Shown here in pieces: positions 26,652 to 35,137 of a stretch of DNA of 64,000 nucleotides (position 1 is its first letter; each line of letters begins with the position of its first letter). The DNA is from JAIQFR01 sp963790465. GTDB lineage: Bacteria > Acidobacteriota > Polarisedimenticolia > Polarisedimenticolales > JAIQFR01. Below the pieces are notes generated by a model, which ran no database searches, was not told where the DNA came from, and worked only from the letters and a program-made list of their open reading frames with translations. The DNA is taken from the NCBI GenBank assembly GCA_963790465.1, contig CAWBOP010000003.1, forward strand, positions 1 to 64,000, written 5' to 3'. A program made the position numbers and the translations under genes.

Positions 26652-28232
26652 GTGCGTCGGCTCGCGTTACCGGCGGTGTTCGTGGTCCTGGCGGCGGCGT
26701 TGCTCAGGGGGGCGGCGAGCGTGCCGCTCCTCGACCCCGACGAGGCTCGGTTCGCGCGGACCTCGGTCGAGATGGTCCGCAGCGCCGATCCGGTCGTGCC
26801 GACCTTCCAGGGACTACCGCGGTTGACGAAGCCGCCGCTACTCCACTGGATCCAGGCCGCGCTCTTCCGTCTGATCGGGCCGCGGGAGATCGCCGCCCGC
26901 CTCCCTTCGATCGCCTCGACGCTCCTGCTGCTGCTCGTGACGGGCTGGGCGGTCCGGCGGCGATACGGTCCCGAGGGGGCGATCTGGGCGGCGGCCGCGT
27001 TCGCGTCGTTCCCGCTGGTCGTCGTGCTCGGCAAGGTCGGGACGATCGACGCCCTGCTGTCTCTTCACGTCGGCGCGGTCTTCGCTCTCGAGCTGGCAGG
27101 GCGGGTCGAGCGGCGGGGGGCACTGCCCGTTGCGGTCGGCGCGATGCTCGGTCTCGCGTTTCTCGCGAAGGGGCCGGTGGGTGTGGTCTTGCCGTTGCTG
27201 GTGTTGCTGGCCGGCCGCACCGCGGTCTCGGTGGACGTGCTCCCCGGCTGGCGCGCCTGCCTTCTTGGGGCCGCCGCCTGGTGCGCCGCCGTGCTTCCCT
27301 GGGGTCTCGCGTTCGTGCAAAGGCTCGGCGCCGGCACCGTCCAGGAATCACTCAGGCGCGAGGTGCTCGAGCGCTACTTCGCGGAGGGGGCCCACCACGC
27401 CGCCGCGCCGTGGTACTACCTCGCGGTCGCTGCCGTGGGATTCTTCCCGTGGGCAGCCACCCTGGTCATCGGCTCGGTGCGCGCTCTCGGGCGGAGGCGC
27501 GATCCGGCCGCTCGCACGGCGGCGTTCGCCGCGGCGGGATGGCTCGCAGGGCTCGTGTTCTTCTCCATCGGTCGCGGGAAGCTTCCCAGCTACGTTCTGC
27601 CGCTCGCGCCGCTCGCGGCTGTCGTCGTGGCGTGGGAGATCGGGCAGGAGATAGCCGATCCGCGCGGCCGCCGCCGGGGGCAGCTCCTCGCGGCCGGGAC
27701 CCTCGCCTTCGGCACCGCCGCGCTCGGCCTGGCTGCGATCGCCGGTCTTCGTCCCGAGTTCCGCGGCGCGATCGCGGCGGGCGCGGTGATCCTCGCGGCC
27801 GGCACGGTGGGCGCCGTGGCCGGGCTCGTTCGGGGGCGCCCCCGTGAAGTTCACGCCGCGGTGGCCGTCGCGGGACTCCTGTTCAGCGCGGTCTGTTCCG
27901 CGACCGCGTTCCCGACGCTTGGGCGGGAGCGGAGCGCGGCGACGCTGTGTCGCGAGGTGGCGGTTCTCTCGTCGGGGCGCCCACTGGTCACGGTCGAAAA
28001 ACAGGTTCCGAGCCTCTGCTTCTACCTGGACAGGGCTCCCGAGTGGATAGGGGCGGACATGGTTGCGGAAAGGGCGTCGCGGTCCGATCGCCCGGTCCTG
28101 GTGATCGATCAGGTCGATCTACCGAGGCTGCCGGCAGGCGCCCTGACAATCATCGAGGAGGTGGGACGCGCCGGGAGATACAGGGTCTTCGTCCCCCGGA
28201 CCCCCTCTCCCGCGCCGCTTGACGGTCCGTGA
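26652..28232 (+). CDS. ArnT/PMT-like polyprenyl-phosphate glycosyltransferase (GT-C)
   Basis: About 527 residues with 11-12 transmembrane helices. The first loop has PLLDPDEARFARTSVEMVRS, where the acidic pair is the catalytic motif of ArnT and related GT-C enzymes (usually DExRYA), followed by KPPLLHWIQAALF. GRGKLPSYVLPLAPLAAVVV near residue 320 is also typical. Such enzymes move a sugar from undecaprenyl phosphate to lipid A, a protein or another envelope target in the periplasm. TTG 26649 and GTG 26652 are both possible starts after GGAGGA. Acceptor unknown. Confidence 0.8.
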   Translation: MRRLALPAVFVVLAAALLRGAASVPLLDPDEARFARTSVEMVRSADPVVPTFQGLPRLTKPPLLHWIQAALFRLIGPREIAARLPSIASTLLLLLVTGWAVRRRYGPEGAIWAAAAFASFPLVVVLGKVGTIDALLSLHVGAVFALELAGRVERRGALPVAVGAMLGLAFLAKGPVGVVLPLLVLLAGRTAVSVDVLPGWRACLLGAAAWCAAVLPWGLAFVQRLGAGTVQESLRREVLERYFAEGAHHAAAPWYYLAVAAVGFFPWAATLVIGSVRALGRRRDPAARTAAFAAAGWLAGLVFFSIGRGKLPSYVLPLAPLAAVVVAWEIGQEIADPRGRRRGQLLAAGTLAFGTAALGLAAIAGLRPEFRGAIAAGAVILAAGTVGAVAGLVRGRPREVHAAVAVAGLLFSAVCSATAFPTLGRERSAATLCREVAVLSSGRPLVTVEKQVPSLCFYLDRAPEWIGADMVAERASRSDRPVLVIDQVDLPRLPAGALTIIEEVGRAGRYRVFVPRTPSPAPLDGP

Positions 28233-28292
28233 GAACCCCTGGTAGGGTGGTAGCGCCACCCATAACGGACGAAGGAGCGACGGCAACCCCAG

Positions 28293-29192
28293 ATGGCCTG
28301 GTTCAAAAAAGAGAAGACTCCCAAGCAGGCGCCCCCCGAGGAACGCCGGCTGCAGATGCCGGAAGGCCTCTGGGTCAAGTGCGAAAACTGCAAGGAGATC
28401 ATTTACAAGAGAGAGGTCGCCCGGAACGCCAACGTCTGCCCGAAGTGCAACTACCACTTCCGGATCAGCGGTCGGGAGCGCCTCGACGCGCTCTTCGACG
28501 AGGGGCTCTACGAGGAGTTCGATTCCGAGATTGCCCCGGTGGACGCCCTCGGTTTCGTGGACAGCAAGCCGTACCACGAGCGATTGGTGGACTACCAGAA
28601 GCGAACCGGGCTGAAGGACGCGCTCATCTCCTCCCACGGCACGATCGGCGGGTACCCGGTCGTGATCGCCGTGATGGAGTACGGCTTCATGGGCGGATCC
28701 ATGGGGAGCGTGGTCGGGGAAAAGGTCACCCGGTGCGTCGAGCGGTGCCTCGCCGAGAAGAGTTCCCTCGTGATCGTCTCCTGTTCCGGCGGCGCCAGGA
28801 TGCAGGAGGGGGCTCTTTCGCTGATGCAGATGGCCAAGATTTCCGCCGCCCTCGCCCGGCTCGACGAAGCGAGGCTGCCGTTCTTCTCGATCCTGACCGA
28901 TCCGACCACGGGAGGCGTGACCGCCTCGTACGCGATGCTGGGAGACCTCAACATCGCGGAGCCGAAGGCGCTCATCGGCTTCGCCGGCCCCCGGGTCATC
29001 GAGCAGACCATCCGGCAGAAGCTCCCCGTGGGATTTCAGCGCAGCGAGTTCCTGGTCGAGCACGGGATGGTCGACCTGATCGTCGAGCGGTCCCAGATGC
29101 GGGAAGTGTTGATCTCCTGCCTGCGCTTCGCGGTCGGTGTCGGCCAGCCCGCCGACGCCCCCGTCCACGTTCTTCACGCCCACGAAGCCTGA
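28293..29192 (+). CDS. accD: Acetyl-CoA carboxylase carboxyltransferase subunit beta
   Basis: Beta half of the carboxyltransferase that makes malonyl-CoA for fatty acid synthesis. A four-Cys zinc ribbon is near the N-terminus (CENC at 30-33 and CPKC at 49-52), followed by the crotonase-fold domain with FMGGSMGSVVGEKVTR, SCSGGARMQEGALSLMQMAK, PTTGGVTASYAMLGD and LIGFAGPRVIEQTIRQKLP. 299 residues, normal. AAGGAG lies upstream of ATG 28293. Confidence 0.95.
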   Translation: MAWFKKEKTPKQAPPEERRLQMPEGLWVKCENCKEIIYKREVARNANVCPKCNYHFRISGRERLDALFDEGLYEEFDSEIAPVDALGFVDSKPYHERLVDYQKRTGLKDALISSHGTIGGYPVVIAVMEYGFMGGSMGSVVGEKVTRCVERCLAEKSSLVIVSCSGGARMQEGALSLMQMAKISAALARLDEARLPFFSILTDPTTGGVTASYAMLGDLNIAEPKALIGFAGPRVIEQTIRQKLPVGFQRSEFLVEHGMVDLIVERSQMREVLISCLRFAVGVGQPADAPVHVLHAHEA

Positions 29193-29208
29193 CACATCGC
29201 GGTTGGCG

Positions 29209-29772
29209 TCAGGCCTGGGAGTCCCAGAGCGTCTCGGCCACGCCCTTCCGCCGGTTCTCGAGCCGGGCCATCGCGAACAAGGTGTCCGAGAGCCGGTTCA
29301 GGTACGGGAGCGTCGAGGGGCCGACCGCCTCGTCGCGCGCGAGCGCGACCACGAGGCGCTCGGCGCGCCGGCAAACGGTCCGCGCGACCTGGAGCTGGGC
29401 GGCGCCGGGGGAGCCTCCCGGCAGGACGAAATTCTCGAGGGGACCGAGTTCCTCGGTCATCCGGTCGAGAAGCTGCTCGAGCGCCTCGACGTGGCGCGGC
29501 GCGATCCGCGGGCCTGGAATCCGGTTCTTGTCCTCCTCGAGGATCGAAAGATCGGCGCCGAGATGGAACAGCTCGTTCTGGATTCTGCGAAGCTCGGTGG
29601 CGAGGGCCGGATCGAGGCCGGACGAGAGAGCCGCGCCGATGACGGAGTTGAGTTCGTCCACCGTGCCGTAGGCCCGGACGCGGATCGCGTCCTTCTTAAC
29701 CTCCTGCCCGCCGCCGAGCCGGGTCGTCCCACCATCTCCCGCGCGAGAATAAATCCTTGTGATCCGCGGCAT
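29209..29772 (-). CDS. pduO: PduO-type cob(I)alamin adenosyltransferase
   Basis: Transfers the adenosyl group of ATP to corrinoid, making coenzyme B12. The 187 residues show ITRIYSRAGDGGTTRLGGGQ (N-terminal ATP motif), RVRAYGTVDELNSVIGAALS, LFHLGADLSILEED, FVLPGGSPGAAQLQVARTVC and RRAERLVVAL. ATG 29772 follows the btuB stop by 14 bases, so both are expressed from the riboswitch-controlled message: uptake plus activation of B12. Confidence 0.92.
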   Translation of the reverse strand: MPRITRIYSRAGDGGTTRLGGGQEVKKDAIRVRAYGTVDELNSVIGAALSSGLDPALATELRRIQNELFHLGADLSILEEDKNRIPGPRIAPRHVEALEQLLDRMTEELGPLENFVLPGGSPGAAQLQVARTVCRRAERLVVALARDEAVGPSTLPYLNRLSDTLFAMARLENRRKGVAETLWDSQA

Positions 29773-29786
29773 CGAGTCGTCCTCCG

Positions 29787-31625
29787 TCACATCCGCACAT
29801 CGAGACCGAACGCCAGCCGGCGTCCGGCAGCGGGGTAACCGTCCGCCTCGGCGTAGCGCCGGCCGGCCAGGTTGTCCATGCGGACGTAGGGAGAGTACCG
29901 CGCGAACTCCCGCCGCGCGAAGAGGTCGAGCCGGAGATAGGCGGGACTCCTGACCGGTTCGAAGGTCACCCCGTCCACGTCGGATCGCGACCCCACGAAC
30001 GTGGTCATCAGCGTCAGCAGCAGGCGATCCAACGGGTGGGCGGTCGCGGCGACGTACGCCCGGTGCCGCGGCCGGCGGGGGAGGTCGCGGCCGGTCATCC
30101 TGTCCTCGGTTCCCAGCAGAGTGTAACCGGCGTCGAAGGCAAGCCGGCGGGATGCGGGCCACCGCGCCGCGACCTCGATCCCGCGCGCCAGCGCCCGGCC
30201 GACGTTCTCGTTCCTGGAAGACGGGAAGTCGTACAGGATGAGGTCCTTGTAGTCGCTCCGGAAGGCGGAGATCTCGACGCGCCCGCCCCCCTTCACGTAC
30301 CGCTCGAGACCGAGCTCGAACGTGGTCGAGCGCTCGGGCCGAAGCTCGGGGTTCCCCGAGTACGGATAGTAGAGCTCGCCGATCGACGGCGCGCGGAACG
30401 CACGACCGGCCGAGACGCGGAACTTCCACCGGGAGCCGGCCGACAGCCGCGAGAGCGTCCCCCTCGGGCTCAACTCCCCGCCGAACGCGCTGTGGCGGTC
30501 GTAGCGGATGCCGCCGGTCGCCGACCACCGGCGACCGAGACGCAGCGATTCCTGGGCGCCCGCCGCCCAGATACGGCTCCGGTCCCGGTCGAGCGCGGGC
30601 CCGTACGAAGTTCTCGAGGACACCTCCCAGGCGTCCCAGGACGCGAAGGCGACGAGGGTCCGTCCGGAGGAGCGCCAGGTCTCGGTGGCGCGAAGTTGCA
30701 CGGTGCGCGCGTCGCTGTCCGACGAGCTGAAGAACGGGTCGTCCGGATTCCGGAACGTGGGCTCCGCGCGTGTCGTCGCGACGAGCAACGAGGTCTCTCG
30801 CCCCGCGTCGTGCTTCAACGTGACGGGAACGGCGATCCGCTGCTCCCGGATCCCTCCGCTCGCGCGTGGCGTTTCCGCACCGACGGCTCCAGGCACTCCG
30901 CTCTCCGCGGAACGGATTTCGGCCTCGAGCGAGGCGGCGAAGCTGTCGCTCGCTCGCAGATCCACGCGCACCGAGCCGCTTCTTCCGCGCCAGGCGGAGT
31001 TCGCGCGGTCGCCGCCGGTGCGCGCATCCCCCGCGGAAACCGCGATCCCGGCGTCCCGAACCCCCGCGCTCGCGAACACCGAGGCGCCCCGGCTTCCCGC
31101 GTTGCCGGCCTCGAGGCTCCCGCTCACCCCCGCTTTCGAGCCCGGGGGACGCGTGAAGATCTGGATCACGCCGCCCAGAGCGTCGGAGCCGTACAGCGCC
31201 GAAAACGGGCCGCGGACGACCTCGATCCGCTCGACGTTGGCCGTGCTCGTCGAGGAAAAGTCGTACCCTCCGAAGTAAGGGGAGTTCACGCGGATCCCAT
31301 CCACGAGGACCAGAGCGTGGGCCGAGCTTCCGCCGCGCAAGAACACCGACGTGACCGCCCCCTCCGAGCCCGCGCGCACCACGTCGAGGCCCGGCACGAG
31401 ACGGAGCGCCTCGAGCACGCTCGTGGCGCCGGTTTCCTCGATTCGCGCGCGGGTGATGACGGTGGTGGCCGAGCCGACCTCCGATTCCTCCTCCGGCGCG
31501 AGGGTCGCCGTCACGACCACGCGCTCGGAGTACGGGGGCGGGTCGGCGGCACGCACCGTCGAGGAGGGCAGAACGAGCAGAACGAGCAGAAGGAGAGCCA
31601 GGAAACGGAGCGACCGCCTCGACAT
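29787..31625 (-). CDS. btuB: TonB-dependent outer-membrane vitamin B12 receptor
   Basis: A 612-residue outer-membrane receptor with signal peptide (SLRFLALLLLVLLVLPSSTV), a TonB box-like ERVVVTATL, a plug domain (SVLEALRLVPGLDVVRAGSE, FLRGGSSAHALVLVDGIRVN, RGPFSALYGSDALGGVIQIF) and a 22-strand type barrel ending AGRRLAFGLDVRM. Substrate is assigned from the cobalamin riboswitch just upstream and pduO downstream; the receptor family alone would not settle it. ATG 31625 has GGGAGG before it. Confidence 0.9.
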   Translation of the reverse strand: MSRRSLRFLALLLLVLLVLPSSTVRAADPPPYSERVVVTATLAPEEESEVGSATTVITRARIEETGATSVLEALRLVPGLDVVRAGSEGAVTSVFLRGGSSAHALVLVDGIRVNSPYFGGYDFSSTSTANVERIEVVRGPFSALYGSDALGGVIQIFTRPPGSKAGVSGSLEAGNAGSRGASVFASAGVRDAGIAVSAGDARTGGDRANSAWRGRSGSVRVDLRASDSFAASLEAEIRSAESGVPGAVGAETPRASGGIREQRIAVPVTLKHDAGRETSLLVATTRAEPTFRNPDDPFFSSSDSDARTVQLRATETWRSSGRTLVAFASWDAWEVSSRTSYGPALDRDRSRIWAAGAQESLRLGRRWSATGGIRYDRHSAFGGELSPRGTLSRLSAGSRWKFRVSAGRAFRAPSIGELYYPYSGNPELRPERSTTFELGLERYVKGGGRVEISAFRSDYKDLILYDFPSSRNENVGRALARGIEVAARWPASRRLAFDAGYTLLGTEDRMTGRDLPRRPRHRAYVAATAHPLDRLLLTLMTTFVGSRSDVDGVTFEPVRSPAYLRLDLFARREFARYSPYVRMDNLAGRRYAEADGYPAAGRRLAFGLDVRM

Positions 31626-31669
31626 TCGAACCTCCCGTTCGACTCGACGCCGTCCCGTTGGAACCGGTC

Positions 31670-31699
31670 GCACGGGGGGTTCGAACCGCCCACCGTGCC
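31670..31699 (-). promoter_or_regulatory. Hairpin between riboswitch and btuB start
   Basis: GCACGG and CCGTGC close a stem of about ten pairs around TTCGAA. It sits 45 bases before the btuB start and after the aptamer, so it may be part of the expression platform. There is no T-run, which suggests translational control if it acts. Confidence 0.4.
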
Positions 31700-31715
31700 C
31701 CGACGGGCCAGCGTC

Positions 31716-31915
31716 TTGTCCGGCAGGTCTCCTGGCTTCCGGATCCACCGCTTCGAGCGCCTTCCCAGGCGAGCGACCGTCGACCCGACGATCCTTCGCG
31801 CCCAGTGGCGTCTTGCCCGAAGCGTCCCCGGTTACAGTGGCGGGGGCCGCGCGGGAATCGCACCCGCTTCCCTAGGGACCGTGCACCCTGCACTTCCCGA
31901 CCGGACTTCTCGAGC
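31716..31915 (-). promoter_or_regulatory. Cobalamin riboswitch
   Basis: Minus-strand RNA carries the conserved elements in order: GGGAAGTGC and GGTGC, then GCCACTGTAAC (B12 box-like, 31846-31832), a second GCCACTGGGCG, CCTGGGAAGGCG and the hallmark AAGCCAGGAGACCTGCC (near 31738-31722). These are the core of the AdoCbl aptamer. It lies directly upstream of btuB-pduO and would shut down uptake when B12 is plentiful. Ends are approximate. Confidence 0.92.
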
Positions 31916-31930
31916 CGATGACGATCGGGG

Positions 31931-31960
31931 ACGTTACCGTTTCGGGAGCGGCGGTGTCAA
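31931..31960 (-). promoter_or_regulatory. Candidate promoter of the riboswitch-btuB-pduO unit
   Basis: On the minus strand TTGACA (31960-31955) and TAACGT (31936-31931) are 18 bases apart. The -35 is perfect and the -10 is weak. It would start transcription just before the aptamer. Confidence 0.45.
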
Positions 31961-31983
31961 GACGGCGGGGGGTCGCGGAACCT

Positions 31984-32070
31984 TCAGGGCCGGACTTCGG
32001 CGCGGAGATCCTCGCTCGCCTTCGCGAACCAGGAACGAACCTCCGCGATGCGCTCGGGATCATGCGGCAT
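31984..32070 (-). pseudogene. HEPN-domain toxin relic (N-terminal 28 residues)
   Basis: ATG 32070 opens MPHDPERIAEVR and then SWFAKASEDLRA, the characteristic first helix of HEPN-domain proteins, but a TGA at 31984-31986 ends it after 28 residues and the rest of the domain is missing. It overlaps the end of an MNT relic by 11 bases, as in intact MNT/HEPN pairs. The loss probably came from a deletion up to the B12 promoter. Confidence 0.5.
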
Positions 32071-32196
32071 GGAGGAGCCGACCCTCTCGAACGACCGTCG
32101 CTGGAAGCGAGGCGGGAAGGTGCAGGCGGCGGTCGAAGGAGCTTCGAGTCCACACCAGAACGTCCACGGCAGTGCCGGTGCCCGGGTCGAACGGCA
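32060..32196 (-). pseudogene. MNT nucleotidyltransferase antitoxin relic (C-terminal end)
   Basis: The frame ending at TGA 32060-32062 reads TAVDVLVWTRSSFDRRLHLP and ends REGRLLHAA, which is the C-terminal signature of minimal nucleotidyltransferases paired with HEPN toxins. No catalytic GSxxxG part is present, so only the tail remains. Confidence 0.45.
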
Positions 32197-32256
32197 CGCC
32201 CGGTCCTCGAGGCCGGGGCTGCTTGACAGCGTCTGACGTAGCTAGCTCGGTCGCCC

Positions 32257-33453
32257 CTACTGACTCTCGCCCGATCTTCCGTTCACGGACGTGAGTTCCA
32301 TGAGCTTCGCTCGGACCTGCCCGATTCCCAGAACTTCCGCCCAGTCGTTGAGCGGATACGATCGCTCCCCGGGACACACCACGAACGCACGCTCCAGTTT
32401 CAGGTCGTGTCGAGCGATCTGCAGCGACTTCGTGACGGTCGGCACGTCCGCGTACTTGAACTCGAAGCCGAGTCGCTTTCCATGGCAAAAGACCAGCAGG
32501 TCCAGCTCCGCGTCCGATTGCGTCGACCAGAAGAAGGCTTCGCGGTCGCCCGTCCACCGCAACACTTCCTCCATGGCGAAGCCTTCCCACGAAGCGCCCA
32601 GCTTCGGATGAGTCTCGAGCGACGCGAACGACGCGATGCCCAGCAACGAGTGAAGCAGCCCGCTGTCGCGCAGATACACCTTCGGCGACTTCACCTGACG
32701 CTTGCCGACGTTCTCGAACCAGGGCGGAAGCTGGCGCATCACCAGCGCTCCGGTGAGGATGTCGAGATGCCGTTTCACGGTCGTGTGCGCCTCGCCCAGC
32801 GAGCGCCCTATCTCCGAGGCGTTCCAGATCTGCCCATGGTAGTGCGCCACCATGTTCCAGAACCGGCGCAAGGCCACCGGCGCCACTTGCACGCCGAACC
32901 GCCGGAGGTCGCGTTCGAGGAAGGTCTGGACGAAATCGTCTCGCCACTGTCGGCTCTCGGAGTCCGAATCGGCGAGAAACGATCGCGGAAATCCTCCACG
33001 CCACCAGAGCTTTCGGAGGGTCTCGCGGCCGACCTCGGTGAGGTCGAAGCCCGCCATGGGAACACGCGCCACCCGTCCGGCGAGCGTTTCCGAGACGCCA
33101 CGGATCAGGTCCGGAGACGCGCTGCCGAGGAGGAGAAAACGCGCCGGCAAAGGAGTCCGGTCCGCGAGCACGCGCAGGGACGAGAAGAGCTCCGGCCGCA
33201 ATTGCGCCTCATCCAGGATCACGCAGTCGCGAAGGGGTTCCAGAGTCGTCATCGGCTGCGCGAGCCGGTCGTAGTCGCGAGGATCCTCGAGGTCGAAATA
33301 GGTCGCGCCGTGCCGCTCGGCGAACAGCTTTGCAATGGTCGTCTTCCCGCACTGTCTCGGGCCGAGGAGCAGGACGATTGGGTTGGAGCGGAATCGCTGT
33401 TCGATCCGCGCCAGCAGGTCGGATCTTTCGATTCGCGTAGTCATGCGGTGCAT
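32257..33453 (-). CDS. AAA ATPase with DUF4143 domain (first copy)
   Basis: About 398 residues. Walker A is LLLGPRQCGKTTIAKLFAER, Walker B RDCVILDEAQLRPELFSSLR, with a sensor-like FLLLGSASPDLIRGVSETLA. The DUF4143 half follows (RRFWNMVAHYHGQIWNASEI, with a nuclease-like FWSTQSDAELDLLVFCHGKR and GFEFKYAD). Start may be ATG 33453 or ATG 33444; the former lies inside a perfect inverted repeat. The family is common, often near toxin-antitoxin genes, but has no settled function. The C-terminal acidic/Lys pattern resembles a PD-(D/E)xK nuclease core (inference). Confidence 0.8.
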   Translation of the reverse strand: MHRMTTRIERSDLLARIEQRFRSNPIVLLLGPRQCGKTTIAKLFAERHGATYFDLEDPRDYDRLAQPMTTLEPLRDCVILDEAQLRPELFSSLRVLADRTPLPARFLLLGSASPDLIRGVSETLAGRVARVPMAGFDLTEVGRETLRKLWWRGGFPRSFLADSDSESRQWRDDFVQTFLERDLRRFGVQVAPVALRRFWNMVAHYHGQIWNASEIGRSLGEAHTTVKRHLDILTGALVMRQLPPWFENVGKRQVKSPKVYLRDSGLLHSLLGIASFASLETHPKLGASWEGFAMEEVLRWTGDREAFFWSTQSDAELDLLVFCHGKRLGFEFKYADVPTVTKSLQIARHDLKLERAFVVCPGERSYPLNDWAEVLGIGQVRAKLMELTSVNGRSGESQ

Positions 33454-33478
33454 TTTGAGCGAAGGCTGCTCAAAATGC
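33450..33478 (-). promoter_or_regulatory. Perfect 11-bp inverted repeat over the start of DUF4143 copy 1
   Basis: GCATTTTGAGC (33450-33460) is the exact reverse complement of GCTCAAAATGC (33468-33478), with 7 bases between. The candidate start ATG 33453 is inside the left arm, and an AT-rich TATATT box lies at 33491-33486. No ribosome site is seen. Looks like an operator between promoter and start. Confidence 0.55.
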
Positions 33479-33524
33479 AAGTCAGAATATAACTCGATAT
33501 TTAACAGCCACTTAACCAACTGGA

Positions 33525-33768
33525 TCAGCCTGGAGATGGCTTCGATCGGAATAGACTTGGCTCGACCTGCCTTCGCTTCCGATGGAGATCGAAACGAGTT
33601 CGACCGTCTTGCCGAGGCCCTTCCCGATGCATCGTCTTGCTAGCGCGAAGCCGCTCGAGACGTTCGAGGTCTTCGGCTGCGACCACCGCGGTTACGGCCT
33701 TGCCGTGCCGCGTGATCACCACGGGATCCCCGCGTTCCGCGGAGCGCGGACAGTCGGCGAAGCAGGAT
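33525..33768 (-). pseudogene. Phd/YefM-type antitoxin relic
   Basis: The frame contains AERGDPVVITRHGKAVTAVV and EDLERLERLRA, the typical DNA-binding core of Phd/YefM antitoxins. The N-terminal part and the initiation codon are missing: the preceding residues derive from the end of the DUF4143 gene region in another frame. The C-terminal 40 residues are unlike the family. It is a broken remnant sitting between two ATPase genes. Confidence 0.5.
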
Positions 33769-33774
33769 TCTCCA

Positions 33775-34989
33775 TCAAGGGGCCCACCAGTGCTCCACCG
33801 GCTTCGAAAGAAATTTCTCGAGGGGGATCCCGTCGCCGCCGACGAGCAGGGCGCGCGCGCCACGAAAGCGCGACTGAAAAGCGGCGATCCCCGACAGGCC
33901 CTCACGACGGCGTCCGCTCTTGACTTCGATGGCAAGAACCTGGCGGCCCGCCTTCACCACGAAGTCCGCCTCTCGGTTGTGCTCCCGCCAGTAGTAGAGC
34001 CGGCAGTCCCCCGACGCCGCGGCGTTGGCGAGGTGGGCGCCCACGGCGGATTCCACGAGCCGTCCCCGGTAGTCGGCGTCTTGCCGCGTGTCCTCGGGCG
34101 ACCGACCGCTCAGGGCGGTCATCAGTGCGGTGTTCAGTACCTGGAGCTTCGGGATCGAGCCGCGCTGCCGGACCACGGAGCCGGCGTATTTCTGGAGGCC
34201 CGTGAGCATCCCGGCCCCCGCGAGCAGGTCCAGGTAATGCGCCAGCGTCGTCGCGTTGCCCGCGTCCTGGAGTTGTCCGAGCATCTTGGTGTAGGAGAGG
34301 ACCTGCCCGGAGTAACGACACCCGAGCTCGAAGAGCTGGCGGAGGAGCGCGGGTTTGTCGACGCGGGAGAGAAGTAGCACGTCGCGCGCGATCGTGGTCT
34401 CGATGAGCGAGTCCCTGATGTAGCGGGCCCAACGCGGAGGGTCACCGGCGAGACTCGCCGCGCCGGGGTAACCTCCGAAGAAGAGGTACTGCTCGAGCGT
34501 GAACCCGAACGCGCGGCGCATCTCGTCGAGGGACCAGTGAGAGACCGGGAGCAGTTCGAAGCGCCCGGCGAGACTCTCGGAGAGACCGCGTTGCATGAGG
34601 AGCGGCGCCGAACCGAGGATCACCACACGCGGGGAAAAACGCGCGGTCGCATCCTCGTCCCAGAGCCGCTTCACGGTCTCGGGCCATGCGGGGATCTTCT
34701 GGATCTCGTCCAGCGCGAGGACGGCCCCGGCTTTTTCGTTCTCGCGAGCGAGGGCCCGGGCCGCCTCCCACTGCGCGGCGATCCACGCGCGGTCCCTCAG
34801 CGTCGGCTCGTCGGCCGAGGCGAACAGGGCGCGCTCTCCCCAGGGCTCGAGCGCCTGACGCACCAGCGTCGTCTTGCCCACTTGGCGAGGGCCCGCGACG
34901 ACCTGCAAGAAGCGTCGGGGCTCCTCGAGCCGGTCGCGCAGCGCCCGCGCGTGATCGCGCGAGAAGGGGGCGGGTTCCCGTTTACTCAT
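33775..34989 (-). CDS. AAA ATPase with DUF4143 domain (second copy)
   Basis: An intact 404-residue protein, distinct from the first copy. Walker A is QVVAGPRQVGKTTLVRQALE, Walker B AVLALDEIQKIPAWPETVKR, followed by RVVILGSAPLLMQRGLSESL. The DUF4143 part (ALLRQLFELGCRYSGQVLSY) ends with READFVVKAGRQVLAIEVKS, a Glu/Asp...E-x-K pattern as in PD-(D/E)xK nucleases. ATG 34989 lies in a palindrome-rich AT patch without a ribosome site. It is not interrupted by frame breaks. Confidence 0.82.
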   Translation of the reverse strand: MSKREPAPFSRDHARALRDRLEEPRRFLQVVAGPRQVGKTTLVRQALEPWGERALFASADEPTLRDRAWIAAQWEAARALARENEKAGAVLALDEIQKIPAWPETVKRLWDEDATARFSPRVVILGSAPLLMQRGLSESLAGRFELLPVSHWSLDEMRRAFGFTLEQYLFFGGYPGAASLAGDPPRWARYIRDSLIETTIARDVLLLSRVDKPALLRQLFELGCRYSGQVLSYTKMLGQLQDAGNATTLAHYLDLLAGAGMLTGLQKYAGSVVRQRGSIPKLQVLNTALMTALSGRSPEDTRQDADYRGRLVESAVGAHLANAAASGDCRLYYWREHNREADFVVKAGRQVLAIEVKSGRRREGLSGIAAFQSRFRGARALLVGGDGIPLEKFLSKPVEHWWAP

Positions 34990-35024
34990 GATAACGAGTA
35001 ATTTTACTCAAGATCGTGAGTAAA
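34981..35024 (-). promoter_or_regulatory. Palindrome cluster over the start of DUF4143 copy 2
   Basis: TTTACTCA occurs at 34981-34988 and 35003-35010, and its reverse complement TGAGTAAA at 35017-35024, giving an 8-bp inverted repeat with a 6-base spacer. GAGTAATTTTACTC (34996-35009) is a second palindrome. The start codon ATG 34989 overlaps the first half-site. Likely an operator. Confidence 0.5.
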
Positions 35025-35137
35025 TCAAGGTGCACGGCGGAAATTTCACCCTGCTTCCGAGCCGTCGGGGGTCGAAGGGGAGAACGGGGGCCCCGGAGGG
35101 GGGAAAGGAAGGAGAGTTCCTTCGCGAAGAACCCCCG

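Noticed and set aside
31625..32294. Long plus-strand open frame through btuB and the riboswitch
   Set aside because: Antisense of btuB and of a structured RNA; no domain or start site.
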